DNA from: Rubellimicrobium sp. CFH 75288
Lineage (GTDB): Bacteria > Pseudomonadota > Alphaproteobacteria > Rhodobacterales > Rhodobacteraceae
Direction of reading: 5' to 3'
Length of the DNA stretch: 64,000 nt
Assembly: GCF_009904055.1 (NCBI RefSeq)
Contig: NZ_WYDP01000005.1
Span: forward strand, 310,001-374,000
In this document: piece by piece, positions 8,796-17,714 of the stretch
Position numbering within the stretch: position 1 is the stretch's first letter
How the letters are laid out: every line of letters starts with the position of its first letter
Position numbers and translations under genes: made by a program
The notes under the pieces: model-generated
Databases searched by the model: none
Told to the model about the DNA's origin: nothing
The model's input: the letters and a program-made list of their open reading frames with translations, nothing else

Positions 8796-9687
8796 CCCCG
8801 TCCTCCTCCTTCAGGGCCAGGGCGAGGCGATACACCTCGGCCCGCGGCCAACCCATCGCACCGGCCACGGCGGCGGCAGCATCGCGCAGCCGCATCGTCC
8901 GCAGCGCCGTCCGCAACGCCTCGCGCACGGCGGCCTCGTCGGCGGAGCCCCCTTCGCCCCGCGCGACGACCAGGACGATCTCGCCCCGCGGCGGATCGGC
9001 CGCGACCCCCGCCGCGAGGCCGGAGAGCGGCCCCCGGCGCACCTCCTCGAACCGCTTGGTCAGTTCGCGGCAGAGCGCGGCCTGCCGGTCCCCCAACACA
9101 TCGCACAGATCCCTTAACGTCTGGTTAACGCGCTGGGGCGATTCAAAGAAGACCAGCGTGGCGGGCACATTGCGCAGCTCGGCCAGCGCGGTGCGGCGTG
9201 CGGTGCGGGTCGCAGGCAGGAACCCCGCAAAAAGGAACCGGTCGGCAGGCAGGCCGGACACGGCGAGCGCCGCAAGCAGCGCCGACGCTCCGGGCGCCGC
9301 CGTCACGCGCAGGCCGCAGGCCAGCGCGGCGCGCGCGAGCGTGAAGCCGGGATCGGAGACAAGGGGGGTTCCGGCCTCGGACAGGTAGGCCACGGTCGCG
9401 CCCTGCTCCATCGCACGCACGAGGTCGGCCGTCACCGCCGGCCCCGAATGGTCGTGGCAGGCCACGAGACGCCGCCCGCCGAGCGCGATGCCGTGGATGT
9501 CGAGAAGGCGCCGGGCGCTGCGCGTATCCTCGGCCGCGAGGATGTCGGCCGAGCCCAGAACGTCGAGCGCTCGCAGGGTGATGTCGCGCGCGGCGCCGAT
9601 CGGCGTGGAGACGAGCACCAGTTCGCCCGGCGCGCGCCCTGACGGTCCTGCCGCGGCGGCGGATTTCGGCGGCCGGTCGTCGTTCAT
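8740..9687 (-). CDS. rsmI: 16S rRNA (cytidine1402-2'-O)-methyltransferase
   Basis: A 315-residue SAM-dependent tetrapyrrole-methylase-fold enzyme that 2'-O-methylates C1402 of 16S rRNA in the decoding centre. Motifs are LVLVSTPIGAARDITLRALDVL (about residues 22-43), AAEDTRSARRLLDIHGI, CHDHS, AYLSEAGTPLVSDPG with the SAM-binding loop, TAAPGASALLAAL, FAGFLPA and FFESPQRV. The C-terminal tail after about residue 290 is Gly/Ser-rich and unconserved. The ATG is divergent from the PBP-activator gene with 61 bases between starts. An internal TTAA-N7-TTAAC sequence is present at 9114-9129. Confidence 0.96.
   Translation of the reverse strand: MNDDRPPKSAAAAGPSGRAPGELVLVSTPIGAARDITLRALDVLGSADILAAEDTRSARRLLDIHGIALGGRRLVACHDHSGPAVTADLVRAMEQGATVAYLSEAGTPLVSDPGFTLARAALACGLRVTAAPGASALLAALAVSGLPADRFLFAGFLPATRTARRTALAELRNVPATLVFFESPQRVNQTLRDLCDVLGDRQAALCRELTKRFEEVRRGPLSGLAAGVAADPPRGEIVLVVARGEGGSADEAAVREALRTALRTMRLRDAAAAVAGAMGWPRAEVYRLALALKEEDGDGSGASGGTDGEGGAPPG
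9114..9129. promoter_or_regulatory. Intragenic CtrA-type motif in rsmI
   Basis: TTAA at 9114-9117, seven bases, then TTAAC at 9125-9129: the same full consensus as the comM box, but inside the rsmI coding sequence, where it encodes part of RVNQTLR. There is no adjacent gene start on either strand; yraN starts about 320 bases away. It may be chance coding, an internal promoter element, or a decoy site. Confidence 0.25.
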
Positions 9688-9748
9688 GGCTGGACCCTCC
9701 GCCCCCTGCGCCTATGATGCAGCCGAGCCAGACTGGGGGAGGCCCGCC

Positions 9749-10930
9749 ATGACCGCAAGTCCCACCACCCGCCGCCTTCTGGCGGGCATGGCCGCCCTGG
9801 GCGCCCTGGCGCTGGCGCCGGCCTGCGCGCCGCTCGCGCTGACGGAGGACGGACCGGCCGCCCCAGCCCTGCGGCCGGGCGAGCCCGTGCCGGTGGCGCT
9901 GCTCGTGCCGGCGGGATCGCGGCAGGAGTCGGACAACTTCATCGCCCGCAACCTCGAGAATGCCGCGCGACTGGCGATTGCGGACCTGTCGGGGGTTGCG
10001 GTGGACCTGCGCGTCTATGCCACCGGCGGACAGCCCAACCGCGCCGCCTCGGCCGCCCAGACGGCGGTGCAGGAAGGCGCGGCCATCATCCTCGGGCCCC
10101 TCTATGCCGAGGAGGCCAACGCGGCCGGAGTGGCGGTGGCGGGCACGGGGGTCAACGTGCTCGCCTTCTCCAACAACCCCACGATCGCCGGCGGCAACGT
10201 CTTCGTGCTCGGCCCCACCTTCCGCAACACGGCCAACCGACTCGTGCGCTACGGCCGGCGGGCGGGGATCGACCGCTATCTCATCGTCCACGGCAACGAC
10301 CTGCAGGGGGCGGTGGGGCGCGACGCGATCCGCGCCGCGGCCGAGGCGGTCGGCGCCACGGTCACGGGCGTGCAGGTCTATCCGCTGACGCAGGCGGCGA
10401 TCCAGGCCGCCGGCCCCGCGATCGTGCAGGCCGCGCGCGAACAGGGCGCGCAGGCGATCTTCACCACGGCGGGACCCAACGCGGACCTGCCGATCCTGGC
10501 CACGGTGCTGCCTGCGGCGGGACTGCCGCCCTCCGAGGCCCGGCTCGTGGGCCTCACGCGGTGGGACGCGGTGCCGCAGATCCTGTCGATCCCCGGCCTT
10601 CAGGGGGGTCTGTTCGCGATTCCCGATCAGGACCGCCTGCGCGCCTTCGAGAGCCGGTATGCCGCCGCCTACGGCGCGACGCCGCACCCCCTAGCGGCGC
10701 TGGCCTATGACGGAATTGCGGCGATCGGCGCGCTGGCCGCGCGGCGCAACCCGCAGGCCCTGTCACGCGCCTCGCTGATCCAGGGACAGGGTTTCGAGGG
10801 GACGGCCGGCATCTTCCGTCTGCTCGCCGACGGCACCAACGAACGCGGTCTTGCCGTGGCGACGGTCCAGAACGGTCAGGTGGTCATCCTTGAACCTGCC
10901 CCCCGCAGCTTCGTCGGCGCCGGCTCCTGA
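9749..10930 (+). CDS. Penicillin-binding protein activator (LpoA/YraM-like lipoprotein)
   Basis: A 393-residue periplasmic-binding-fold protein of the penicillin-binding-protein activator family. Relatives (E. coli LpoA) stimulate peptidoglycan synthases. The start ATG has a strong GGGGGAGG at 9735-9742. The N-terminus (ASPTTRR, hydrophobic stretch 10-24, APAC) looks like a lipoprotein signal with Cys26 as the lipid-modified residue, although Pro at -2 is atypical. The mature part resembles type-I periplasmic binding proteins: VALLVPAGS, IILGPLYAEEANAA, LAFSNNPTIAGGNVFVLGPT. It lies opposite rsmI, as yraM does in many proteobacteria, and overlaps the proposed glnD start. Confidence 0.85.
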   Translation: MTASPTTRRLLAGMAALGALALAPACAPLALTEDGPAAPALRPGEPVPVALLVPAGSRQESDNFIARNLENAARLAIADLSGVAVDLRVYATGGQPNRAASAAQTAVQEGAAIILGPLYAEEANAAGVAVAGTGVNVLAFSNNPTIAGGNVFVLGPTFRNTANRLVRYGRRAGIDRYLIVHGNDLQGAVGRDAIRAAAEAVGATVTGVQVYPLTQAAIQAAGPAIVQAAREQGAQAIFTTAGPNADLPILATVLPAAGLPPSEARLVGLTRWDAVPQILSIPGLQGGLFAIPDQDRLRAFESRYAAAYGATPHPLAALAYDGIAAIGALAARRNPQALSRASLIQGQGFEGTAGIFRLLADGTNERGLAVATVQNGQVVILEPAPRSFVGAGS

Positions 10931-13598
10931 TCCGGCGGCGGACGCGGTCGCCGACACGCTCGCCCGCCGCAAGGAGATCGCCCGGCAGCTTGCAGCGCAG
11001 CGGCGGGCCGATCTCGACGCGGCCGAGCAGAGGTTGCGCGACCGGCCCTGCGCCGGCAGCGAAATCACGCGCGCCATCGCCGCGCTGACCGACCGCGTCG
11101 TGACCGCCGCCTGGGACGCCGCGCGCACCCTGCACCCGGACGCCGCGGCCGAAAGCCTCGCGCTGCTGGCCGTGGGCGGCTACGGGCGGGGCGAGATGGC
11201 GCCCTTCTCGGACGTGGACCTGCTGGTGCTGCTGCCCGGCCCGCTCGCCCCGCCTGAAAAGGCCCTGGTCGAGACGCTGCTCTATATCCTGTGGGACGTG
11301 CGGCTGAAGGTGGGCCACGCCACGCGCACCCTGCGCGAGACGCTGGCGCTCGCGCGCGGGGACATGACGATCCGCACCTCGCTTCTGGAGATGCGCCTCC
11401 TTGCCGGGGACGCGCGGCTCGCGGCCGAACTGCGCGAGCGGTTGCGCCGCGAGGTGCTGGCGGGCAGCGCGCCCGCCTTCATCGAGGCCAAGCTGGCCGA
11501 GCGCGCGGCGCGCCACCAGCGCCAGGGCGGCCAGCGCTACGTCGTCGAGCCCAACGTCAAGGAGGGCAAGGGCGGCCTGCGCGATCTCCAGGGCCTCTAC
11601 TGGATCGGCAAGCACGTCCATGGCGTCGAGACGCCGCAGGAGCTGCTGGGCCGCGGCGTCTTCACCCCGGAGGAGTTCGAGACGTTCCGCCGGGCCGAGG
11701 ACTTTCTCTGGGCCGTGCGCTGCCACCTCCACTGGATCACGGGGCGGGCGACCGACGGGCTGAGCTTCGACCTGCAGGTGGAGGTCGCGCGCCGCATGGG
11801 CTACGAGGGCGGCGACGGGCGCCGCGCCGTCGAGCGCTTCATGCAGGACTACTTCCGCCACGCCACCCGGGTGGGCGAGCTCACGCGGATCTTCCTGACC
11901 GCCCTCGAGGCGAGCCACGTCAAGGCCGCCCCCTCGCTCACGCGGCTGTTCGCGCGCGCCCCCCGCGCCCGGCCGCCCTATGCGATCAAGCACAACCGCC
12001 TGACCGTGGCCGACGAGGGGGCGTTTCTGGCCGATCCGCTCAACCTCCTGCGGATCTTCGAGGAGGCGCTGCGCACGGGCACGCTGCTGCATCCCGACGC
12101 GATGCGGCTGATCGCGGCCAGGCTCGACCTGATCGACGACCGGATGCGCGCGGATCCGCGCGCCAACGCCATCTTCCTCGACCTGCTGCTCAAGCACGGC
12201 AACCCCGAGCGCGCGCTGCGGCGGATGAACGAGCTCGGCGTCCTCGCCGCCTTCATCCCCGAATTCGAGCGCGTCGTCGCGCTGATGCAGTTCAACATGT
12301 ATCACCACTTCACGGTGGACGAGCACACGATCCAGGCCATCGCGCATCTCGCCCTGATCGAGCGGGGCGAGCTGCGCGAGGAGCTGCCCGTCGCCTCGGG
12401 CATCCTGCGCGCGGGCGTCAACCGGCGGGTCCTCTATGTGGCGCTGCTGCTCCACGACATCGGCAAGGGGCGCGAGGGCGACCATTCCGAGGTGGGCGCG
12501 GCCATCGCCGCGCGGCTGGCCCCGCGCCTTGGGCTGACGCCGCGCGAGTCCGAGACGGTCGTCTGGCTGGTCCGCCACCACCTGCTGATGTCCGACACCG
12601 CCCAGAAGCGCGACATCGCCGAGCCGCGCACCGTGGCCGACTTTGCCGCGCGGGTGGAAAGCAAGGAGCGGCTCGACCTGCTCACCGTGCTTACCGTCTG
12701 CGACATCCGCGGCGTCGGGCCCGGTACCTGGAACAACTGGAAGGCCATGCTGCTGCGCGCGCTCTACCGCGCGACCGAGGAAGCGCTGACGGGGCCGCCC
12801 GAGGGGCGCGGCGAGCGCGAGGAGGAGGCGCGCCGCGCGCTCGCCGCCGCGCTGCCGGACTGGCCGCGCAAGGACGTGGAGGCCGAGCTCGCGCGCCATT
12901 ACGGGCCCTACTGGCTCGGCCTCTCGACCGAGGAGCACGCGCTGATGGCGGGCCTGCTGCGCGGCATCCGCGACGACGAGATGCGCCTCGACCTCAAGCC
13001 CGACCCGGCGCGGGACGCGACCCGCGCGGCCTTTGCCATCGTGGACCATCCGGGCCTGTTCAGCCGGCTGGCGGGCGCGCTCGCGCTCGCCGGGGCCAAC
13101 ATCCGCGACGCGCGCACCTATACCTCGCGCGACGGCTATGCCACGGCCCTGTTCTGGATCCAGGACGCCGAGGGCCGCCCCTACGAGGAGTCGCGCCTGC
13201 CCCGCCTGCGCCAGACCATCGCCCGCACCCTGCGCGGCGAGGTCGTCGCGCGCGAGGCGCTGCGCGACCGCGACCGCCTCCGGCGCCGCGAGGCCGCCTT
13301 CGACCGGCCTACCCGCATCACCTTCGACAACGAGGCCTCCGACATCTACACCGTGATCGAGGTGGACACGCGCGACCGGCCCGGCCTGCTTCACGACCTG
13401 ACTCGCACGCTTGCCGCGGCCAACGTCTACATCGCCTCGGCCGTCGTTGCGACCTACGGGGAGCAGGCGGTCGATTCCTTCTACGTCAAGGACATGTTCG
13501 GCCTGAAGTTCCACAGCGAATCGCGCCGCCGCGCCCTGGAGCGGCGGCTGCGCGAGGCGATCGAGCAGGGCGCGGCGCGCGCGCGGGACGGCATCTGA
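10890..13598 (+). CDS. glnD: Bifunctional PII uridylyltransferase / uridylyl-removing enzyme
   Basis: A protein of about 902 residues that senses glutamine and adds or removes UMP on PII proteins, the top of the nitrogen-control cascade. Domains in order: nucleotidyltransferase with GGYGRGE (about 96-102) and SDVDLL; GlnD-specific helical region with VEPNVKEGKGGLRDLQ; HD domain with LLLHDIGKGREGDHSEVG (about 520-535); and two C-terminal ACT domains (about 712-790 and 818-895) that bind glutamine. No ATG fits. TTG at 10890, overlapping the previous gene by 41 bases, gives MNLPPAASS and was preferred; TTG at 10851 is an alternative. murJ follows five bases later. Confidence 0.95.
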   Translation: MNLPPAASSAPAPDPAADAVADTLARRKEIARQLAAQRRADLDAAEQRLRDRPCAGSEITRAIAALTDRVVTAAWDAARTLHPDAAAESLALLAVGGYGRGEMAPFSDVDLLVLLPGPLAPPEKALVETLLYILWDVRLKVGHATRTLRETLALARGDMTIRTSLLEMRLLAGDARLAAELRERLRREVLAGSAPAFIEAKLAERAARHQRQGGQRYVVEPNVKEGKGGLRDLQGLYWIGKHVHGVETPQELLGRGVFTPEEFETFRRAEDFLWAVRCHLHWITGRATDGLSFDLQVEVARRMGYEGGDGRRAVERFMQDYFRHATRVGELTRIFLTALEASHVKAAPSLTRLFARAPRARPPYAIKHNRLTVADEGAFLADPLNLLRIFEEALRTGTLLHPDAMRLIAARLDLIDDRMRADPRANAIFLDLLLKHGNPERALRRMNELGVLAAFIPEFERVVALMQFNMYHHFTVDEHTIQAIAHLALIERGELREELPVASGILRAGVNRRVLYVALLLHDIGKGREGDHSEVGAAIAARLAPRLGLTPRESETVVWLVRHHLLMSDTAQKRDIAEPRTVADFAARVESKERLDLLTVLTVCDIRGVGPGTWNNWKAMLLRALYRATEEALTGPPEGRGEREEEARRALAAALPDWPRKDVEAELARHYGPYWLGLSTEEHALMAGLLRGIRDDEMRLDLKPDPARDATRAAFAIVDHPGLFSRLAGALALAGANIRDARTYTSRDGYATALFWIQDAEGRPYEESRLPRLRQTIARTLRGEVVAREALRDRDRLRRREAAFDRPTRITFDNEASDIYTVIEVDTRDRPGLLHDLTRTLAAANVYIASAVVATYGEQAVDSFYVKDMFGLKFHSESRRRALERRLREAIEQGAARARDGI

Positions 13599-13602
13599 CC
13601 CC

Positions 13603-15174
13603 ATGGCCCGCAACCCCATCCGCCTCGCGCGCGGGTTCCTGACCGTGGGCGCCTGGACGCTGCTCAGCCGCATCGCGGGCTTCGCGCGCGACGTGATGAT
13701 GGCCGCCTATCTGGGCGCGGGACCGGCGGCCGAGGCGTTCCTTGTCGCCTTCTCCTTGCCCAACATGTTCCGCCGCTTCTTTGCCGAAGGGGCGTTCAAC
13801 ATGGCCTTCGTTCCCCTCTTCGCCAAGAAGGTCGAGGGGGACGAGGACGCGCGCGGCTTCGCCGAGGACGCCTTTGCGGCGCTGTCGGCCTTTCTCGTGG
13901 TCTTCACGGTCTTGGGCACGCTGCTGATGCCCTGGCTCGTGCTCGCCATGGCGGCGGGGTTCCGCGGCGACGAGCGCTTCGATCTCGCCGTGCTCTACGG
14001 GCGGATCGGCTTCGTCTATATCCTCTTCATCTCGCTCGTGGCGCTGCTGTCGGGCATCCTCAACACCTTCGGCCGCTTCACCGAGGCGACGATCGTGCCC
14101 GTCCTGATGAACCTCATGTTCATCGCGGCCATGTGGATCGCGGACCTCGCGGGCTGGGACATGGGCCTGACGCTCGCCTGGACGGTGCCGGTGACGGGGG
14201 TGGCGCAGCTCGCCTTCACCTGGTGGATGGCGGCACGGGCGGGCTGGGCGCCCCGGCTGCGGATGCCGCGGCTGACGCCCGAGCTGCGCCACCTCGCGGT
14301 CGTGGCGGCGCCCGCGCTCCTGGCCGGGGGGGTGGTGCAGGTCAACCTCCTGGTCGGCCGCCAGGTGGCGAGCTTCTTCGAGGGCGCGGTCGCCTGGCTC
14401 TCCTATGCCGACCGGCTCTACCAGCTGCCGCTCGGCGTGGTGGGCATCGCCATCGGCACGGTGCTGCTGCCCGACCTGTCGCGGCGGCTGCGCGCGGGCG
14501 ACGCCGAGGGGGGGCGGCACGCCTTCAACCGCGCGACCGAGATCGGGCTGGCCCTGACCATTCCGGCCGCGGTCGCGCTGGTCGTGATCGCCCAGCCGCT
14601 GATCCTCGCGCTGTTCGAGCGCGGCGCCTTCGGCCGGGCGGACACGGTCGCCACGGCCGCCACGCTCGCGGTCTATGGGGCGGGGCTGCCCGCCTTCGTG
14701 CTGCACAAGGTCCTCCAGCCCCTGTTCTACGCCCGCGAGGACACGGCATCGCCCTTCCGCTTCGCGGTCTGGTCGATGGTGGTCAACGCCGCCGTCGCCG
14801 TGGGCTGCGCCCCCCTGATCGAAGGGGTGGCGCCCGGCTGGGGGTTCCTTGCGGCCGCGCTGGGGACCACGGTGGCAGGCTGGACCATGGCCTGGCAGCT
14901 CTGGCGCGGCGCGCGCGGGGGCATGGGCGAGGCCGCGCGGGCCGACGACAGGCTGCGCGCGCGCCTGCCGCGCATCCTGCTCGCCTCCCTGCTGATGGGG
15001 GCCGTGCTGTGGGTCGTCGCCGGGATGCTGGAGGGCGCCCTGACGGGGGGCGGACCCACGCGTTGGGGCGCGCTTGCGGCGCTGGTCGCGCTGGGCCTCG
15101 GGGTCTATGGGGCGGCGGGCTGGGCCCTCGGCGCGTTCCGCCCCGCGGACCTCCGCGCAGCCCTGCGCCGCTAG
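13603..15174 (+). CDS. murJ: Lipid II flippase MurJ
   Basis: A 523-residue inner-membrane protein of the MOP superfamily that flips lipid II for peptidoglycan synthesis. The N-terminus carries the family signature [37 protein letters not shown] and later [12 protein letters not shown]. About 14 hydrophobic helices are visible along the length, including [23 protein letters not shown] in the middle. It lies five bases after glnD, the usual glnD-murJ order in alphaproteobacteria. The stop TAG shares the palindrome CTAG (15171-15174) with the stop of the convergent rhomboid gene. Confidence 0.96.
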   Translation: MARNPIRLARGFLTVGAWTLLSRIAGFARDVMMAAYLGAGPAAEAFLVAFSLPNMFRRFFAEGAFNMAFVPLFAKKVEGDEDARGFAEDAFAALSAFLVVFTVLGTLLMPWLVLAMAAGFRGDERFDLAVLYGRIGFVYILFISLVALLSGILNTFGRFTEATIVPVLMNLMFIAAMWIADLAGWDMGLTLAWTVPVTGVAQLAFTWWMAARAGWAPRLRMPRLTPELRHLAVVAAPALLAGGVVQVNLLVGRQVASFFEGAVAWLSYADRLYQLPLGVVGIAIGTVLLPDLSRRLRAGDAEGGRHAFNRATEIGLALTIPAAVALVVIAQPLILALFERGAFGRADTVATAATLAVYGAGLPAFVLHKVLQPLFYAREDTASPFRFAVWSMVVNAAVAVGCAPLIEGVAPGWGFLAAALGTTVAGWTMAWQLWRGARGGMGEAARADDRLRARLPRILLASLLMGAVLWVVAGMLEGALTGGGPTRWGALAALVALGLGVYGAAGWALGAFRPADLRAALRR

Positions 15175-15884
15175 CGCTCGCGCAGCCGCGCGCGCAGGGC
15201 GGCCAAGCCCCCGGGAACGAGGAGCGGCGCCACGAGGAACCCCGCGGCAAAGCCCCCCACATCCCCGATCCAGCCGGGATCGGAGCCAAACAGCAGACCG
15301 AAGGCGAACTGGATCGCGAGCAGCACCGCGATCAGCCGGAACGCGGTCAGCCGGTTGCCCCCCTCGCGCCCGATCCGCAGCCAGAGCGCGTAGGTGAAGG
15401 CGCCGATCAGCCCGTAGACACCCGGATAGGCCCCGAACAGAGGCCGCCCCGGCGGCGCGAGCATCCCGTAGGCCACCGCTCCCCCCAGCAGCGACAGCAG
15501 GAACACCGCCAGCATCGCGCCCCCGCCCATCGCATCGGCCACGAACTTGCCCAGCGCGAGCAGCAGCGCGCCCGCGAACAGCGCGTGCATCGCGTCCCAG
15601 TGCACGAGGCCGTAGAGCAGGAGGTTGGGCAGGTAGCGGCCATCCGCGAAACCCCGCTGCGCGAGGTGGTCCCACAGGGCGGGCGTCACCCCCCAGCGCT
15701 CGATCAGCCCGACGCGCCAGCCGACCGAACCCGGCCCCCCGACAAGACCCATGCCCGCGAGGCTCAGCGCCGCCTCCACCGCCGCCAGCGCCAGGAACAG
15801 GACCAGCACGACGGGCGGAATGGCGCCCAGGGCGGGGGCGCCGGGCTCGGGGGGGGGAAGGGGCCTGCGGGGGGGAAGGGCCAC
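15171..15884 (-). CDS. Rhomboid-like membrane protein lacking the catalytic dyad
   Basis: A 237-residue protein with six or seven hydrophobic helices and the layout of rhomboid intramembrane proteases: amphipathic [13 protein letters not shown] region, GxSG-equivalent helix, and GG-x-x-x-G last helix. The nucleophile motif GASG is replaced by GAYP (151-154), so Tyr153 sits where Ser is expected. The last-helix His is replaced by Asp208 in [11 protein letters not shown]. The oxyanion Asn also appears to be Ala. It is therefore predicted inactive as a protease. The GTG start at 15884 is tentative; ATG at 15956 would add 24 residues and overlap the trpS leader. Confidence 0.8.
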   Translation of the reverse strand: MALPPRRPLPPPEPGAPALGAIPPVVLVLFLALAAVEAALSLAGMGLVGGPGSVGWRVGLIERWGVTPALWDHLAQRGFADGRYLPNLLLYGLVHWDAMHALFAGALLLALGKFVADAMGGGAMLAVFLLSLLGGAVAYGMLAPPGRPLFGAYPGVYGLIGAFTYALWLRIGREGGNRLTAFRLIAVLLAIQFAFGLLFGSDPGWIGDVGGFAAGFLVAPLLVPGGLAALRARLRER

Positions 15885-15959
15885 GGGGCTGCTCGGTTGA
15901 CCTGTCCGGACCCCCCGGATAATCGAGCGCGGCGCCGATTTCCAGAAGGGGGGCATCCC

Positions 15960-16985
15960 ATGACCGAGAGCCGCTTCGCCCCCCGGATCTTTTCGGGGAT
16001 CAAGCCGTCCGGGGGCCTCACGCTCGGCAACTATCTCGGCGCCATCAAGCGCTTTGTCGAGGCGCAGGACCGCGGCGGGGCCGAGACGATCTTCTGCGTC
16101 GTGGACCTCCATGCGATCACCGTCTGGCAGGACCCGGCCGAGCTGCGCGCCGCCACGCGCGAGGTGGCGGCGGGCTTTCTCGCCGCCGGGATCGACCCGG
16201 AGCGATCGATCCTGTTCAACCAGTCGCGCGTCTCGGCCCATGCCGAGCTGGGCTGGATCTTCAACTGCGTCGCTCGGCTGGGCTGGATGAACCGCATGAC
16301 GCAGTTCAAGGAGAAGGCCGGCAAGAACGCCGAGGCGCAGTCGCTGGGCCTTTATGCCTACCCCTCGCTGATGGCGGCCGACATCCTGCTCTATCACGCC
16401 ACCCACGTCCCCGTCGGCGAGGACCAGAAGCAGCACGTGGAACTCACGCGCGACATCGCGGGCAAGTTCAATCACGATTACGGGGTGGACTTCTTCCCCC
16501 TGCCCGAGCCCGTCATCGAGGGGCCGGCCATGCGCGTCATGAACCTGCGCGACGGCACCAGGAAGATGTCCAAGTCCGGCGAGTCGGACATGGAGCGCAT
16601 CAACATGACCGACGATGCCGCCACGATCGCGAAGAAGTTCCAGAAGGCCCGCACCGACGCCGCCCCCCTGCCCGCCACCGTGGCCGAGCTCGAGGGTCGC
16701 CCCGAGGCCAGAAACCTCGTCGAGATCTATGCGGCCCTTGCGGGGATCACGCCCCAGGCCGTGCTCGACCGCCACGGCGGCGCGGGCTGGGGCGCCTTCA
16801 AGCCCGCCCTGGCGGAGCTGGCGGTCGAGACGCTCTCGCCCGTCTCGCGCGAGATGGCCCGCCTGATGGCCGACCCGACCGAGATCGACCGGCTCCTGGC
16901 GCGCGGGGCCGAACGCGCCCGCGCGCTGGCCCAGCCGATCCTCGAGCGGACCTTCGACATCGTGGGCCTGGTCCGGGGCGGCTGA
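15960..16985 (+). CDS. trpS: Tryptophan-tRNA ligase
   Basis: A 341-residue class Ic aminoacyl-tRNA synthetase that charges tRNA-Trp. The HIGH-equivalent is in [14 protein letters not shown] (about residues 15-28). The KMSKS loop is intact in [10 protein letters not shown] (about 200-209). The substrate-binding [24 protein letters not shown] segment is also present (its Asp contacts the indole in known structures). The ATG is preceded by AGAAGGGGGG. Length is normal for bacterial TrpS. Confidence 0.97.
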   Translation: MTESRFAPRIFSGIKPSGGLTLGNYLGAIKRFVEAQDRGGAETIFCVVDLHAITVWQDPAELRAATREVAAGFLAAGIDPERSILFNQSRVSAHAELGWIFNCVARLGWMNRMTQFKEKAGKNAEAQSLGLYAYPSLMAADILLYHATHVPVGEDQKQHVELTRDIAGKFNHDYGVDFFPLPEPVIEGPAMRVMNLRDGTRKMSKSGESDMERINMTDDAATIAKKFQKARTDAAPLPATVAELEGRPEARNLVEIYAALAGITPQAVLDRHGGAGWGAFKPALAELAVETLSPVSREMARLMADPTEIDRLLARGAERARALAQPILERTFDIVGLVRGG

Positions 16986-17116
16986 CGCCGTCCGGGCACG
17001 GCCTGCGCGGCCGGGGCCGAAGCGTTCGCGGGCGCACAGGGCCCGCGCGGCCGCAACGCTCGCGCGGCAGGGCCGGAGCGCCTAGATGGGACCGGTCCAT
17101 CCGAAAGGCCCGTCCC

Positions 17117-17632
17117 ATGTCCGATCCGGCCCCGCCAGCCCGTCCCGCCGCCGCCGACCGCGCCCCGGCCGCGACGCGGATCGGCCATGTCCACCTGAAG
17201 GTCGCCGATCTCGACCGCGCGATCGCCTTCTACCGGGACGTGATCGGGCTGGAGGTGACGCAGCGCTACGGGCCGGACGCGGCCTTTCTCTCGGCGGGGG
17301 GCTATCATCACCATGTGGGCCTCAACACCTGGGACAGCGCGGGCGCCACGCCGCCGCCGCCGGGACATACCGGCCTCTACCACCTGGCGATCCTCTATCC
17401 CGACCGGCGCGCGCTGGCGCAGGCGCTGGCACGGGTGCTGCGGGCGGGCATCCCGCTCGAGGGCGCGGCCGATCACGGGGTGAGCGAGGCCGTCTATCTG
17501 CGCGACCCGGACGGCAACGGCGTGGAACTCTACCGCGACCGGCCGGAGGCGGACTGGCCGCGCGATGGGCAGGGCCGCCTCGCCATGCACAACGCGCCCC
17601 TCGACCTGCGCGCCCTGCTGTCCGAAGTCTGA
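17117..17632 (+). CDS. VOC-superfamily metalloprotein (CatE-like glyoxalase/dioxygenase fold)
   Basis: A 171-residue protein with paired beta-alpha-beta-beta-beta modules. IGHVHLKVADLDRAIAFYRDVIGLEV (about 21-46) begins module one and HTGLYHLAILYPDRRALA begins module two. The GYHHHVGLN stretch and a final GVELYRDRPE supply candidate His and Glu metal ligands. The layout resembles the CatE-like, catechol-2,3-dioxygenase-related VOC proteins. No catabolic genes adjoin it; trpS is upstream and a kinase-like gene follows. The reaction is not assigned. Confidence 0.78.
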   Translation: MSDPAPPARPAAADRAPAATRIGHVHLKVADLDRAIAFYRDVIGLEVTQRYGPDAAFLSAGGYHHHVGLNTWDSAGATPPPPGHTGLYHLAILYPDRRALAQALARVLRAGIPLEGAADHGVSEAVYLRDPDGNGVELYRDRPEADWPRDGQGRLAMHNAPLDLRALLSEV

Positions 17633-17714
17633 GGACGCGCGACGCGCTCCGCCCCGGGGCGACCGGCCGGAGATACTCCGCCGCTTCTTGACACTTTTGT
17701 GACACTCCGCCTTC

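Noticed and set aside
10884-13673. Very long minus-strand open frame (929 codons)
   Set aside because: It is the antisense of glnD, which has all expected domains and motifs. The opposite frame is Arg/Gly/His-rich, low in complexity and matches no family; such shadows are normal at this G+C.
17005-17080. GCGCGGCCG copies at 17005-17013 and 17045-17053 after trpS, looking like a short tandem duplication
   Set aside because: Only nine bases match exactly and the flanks diverge. GC-rich simple sequence explains it without a repeat family.
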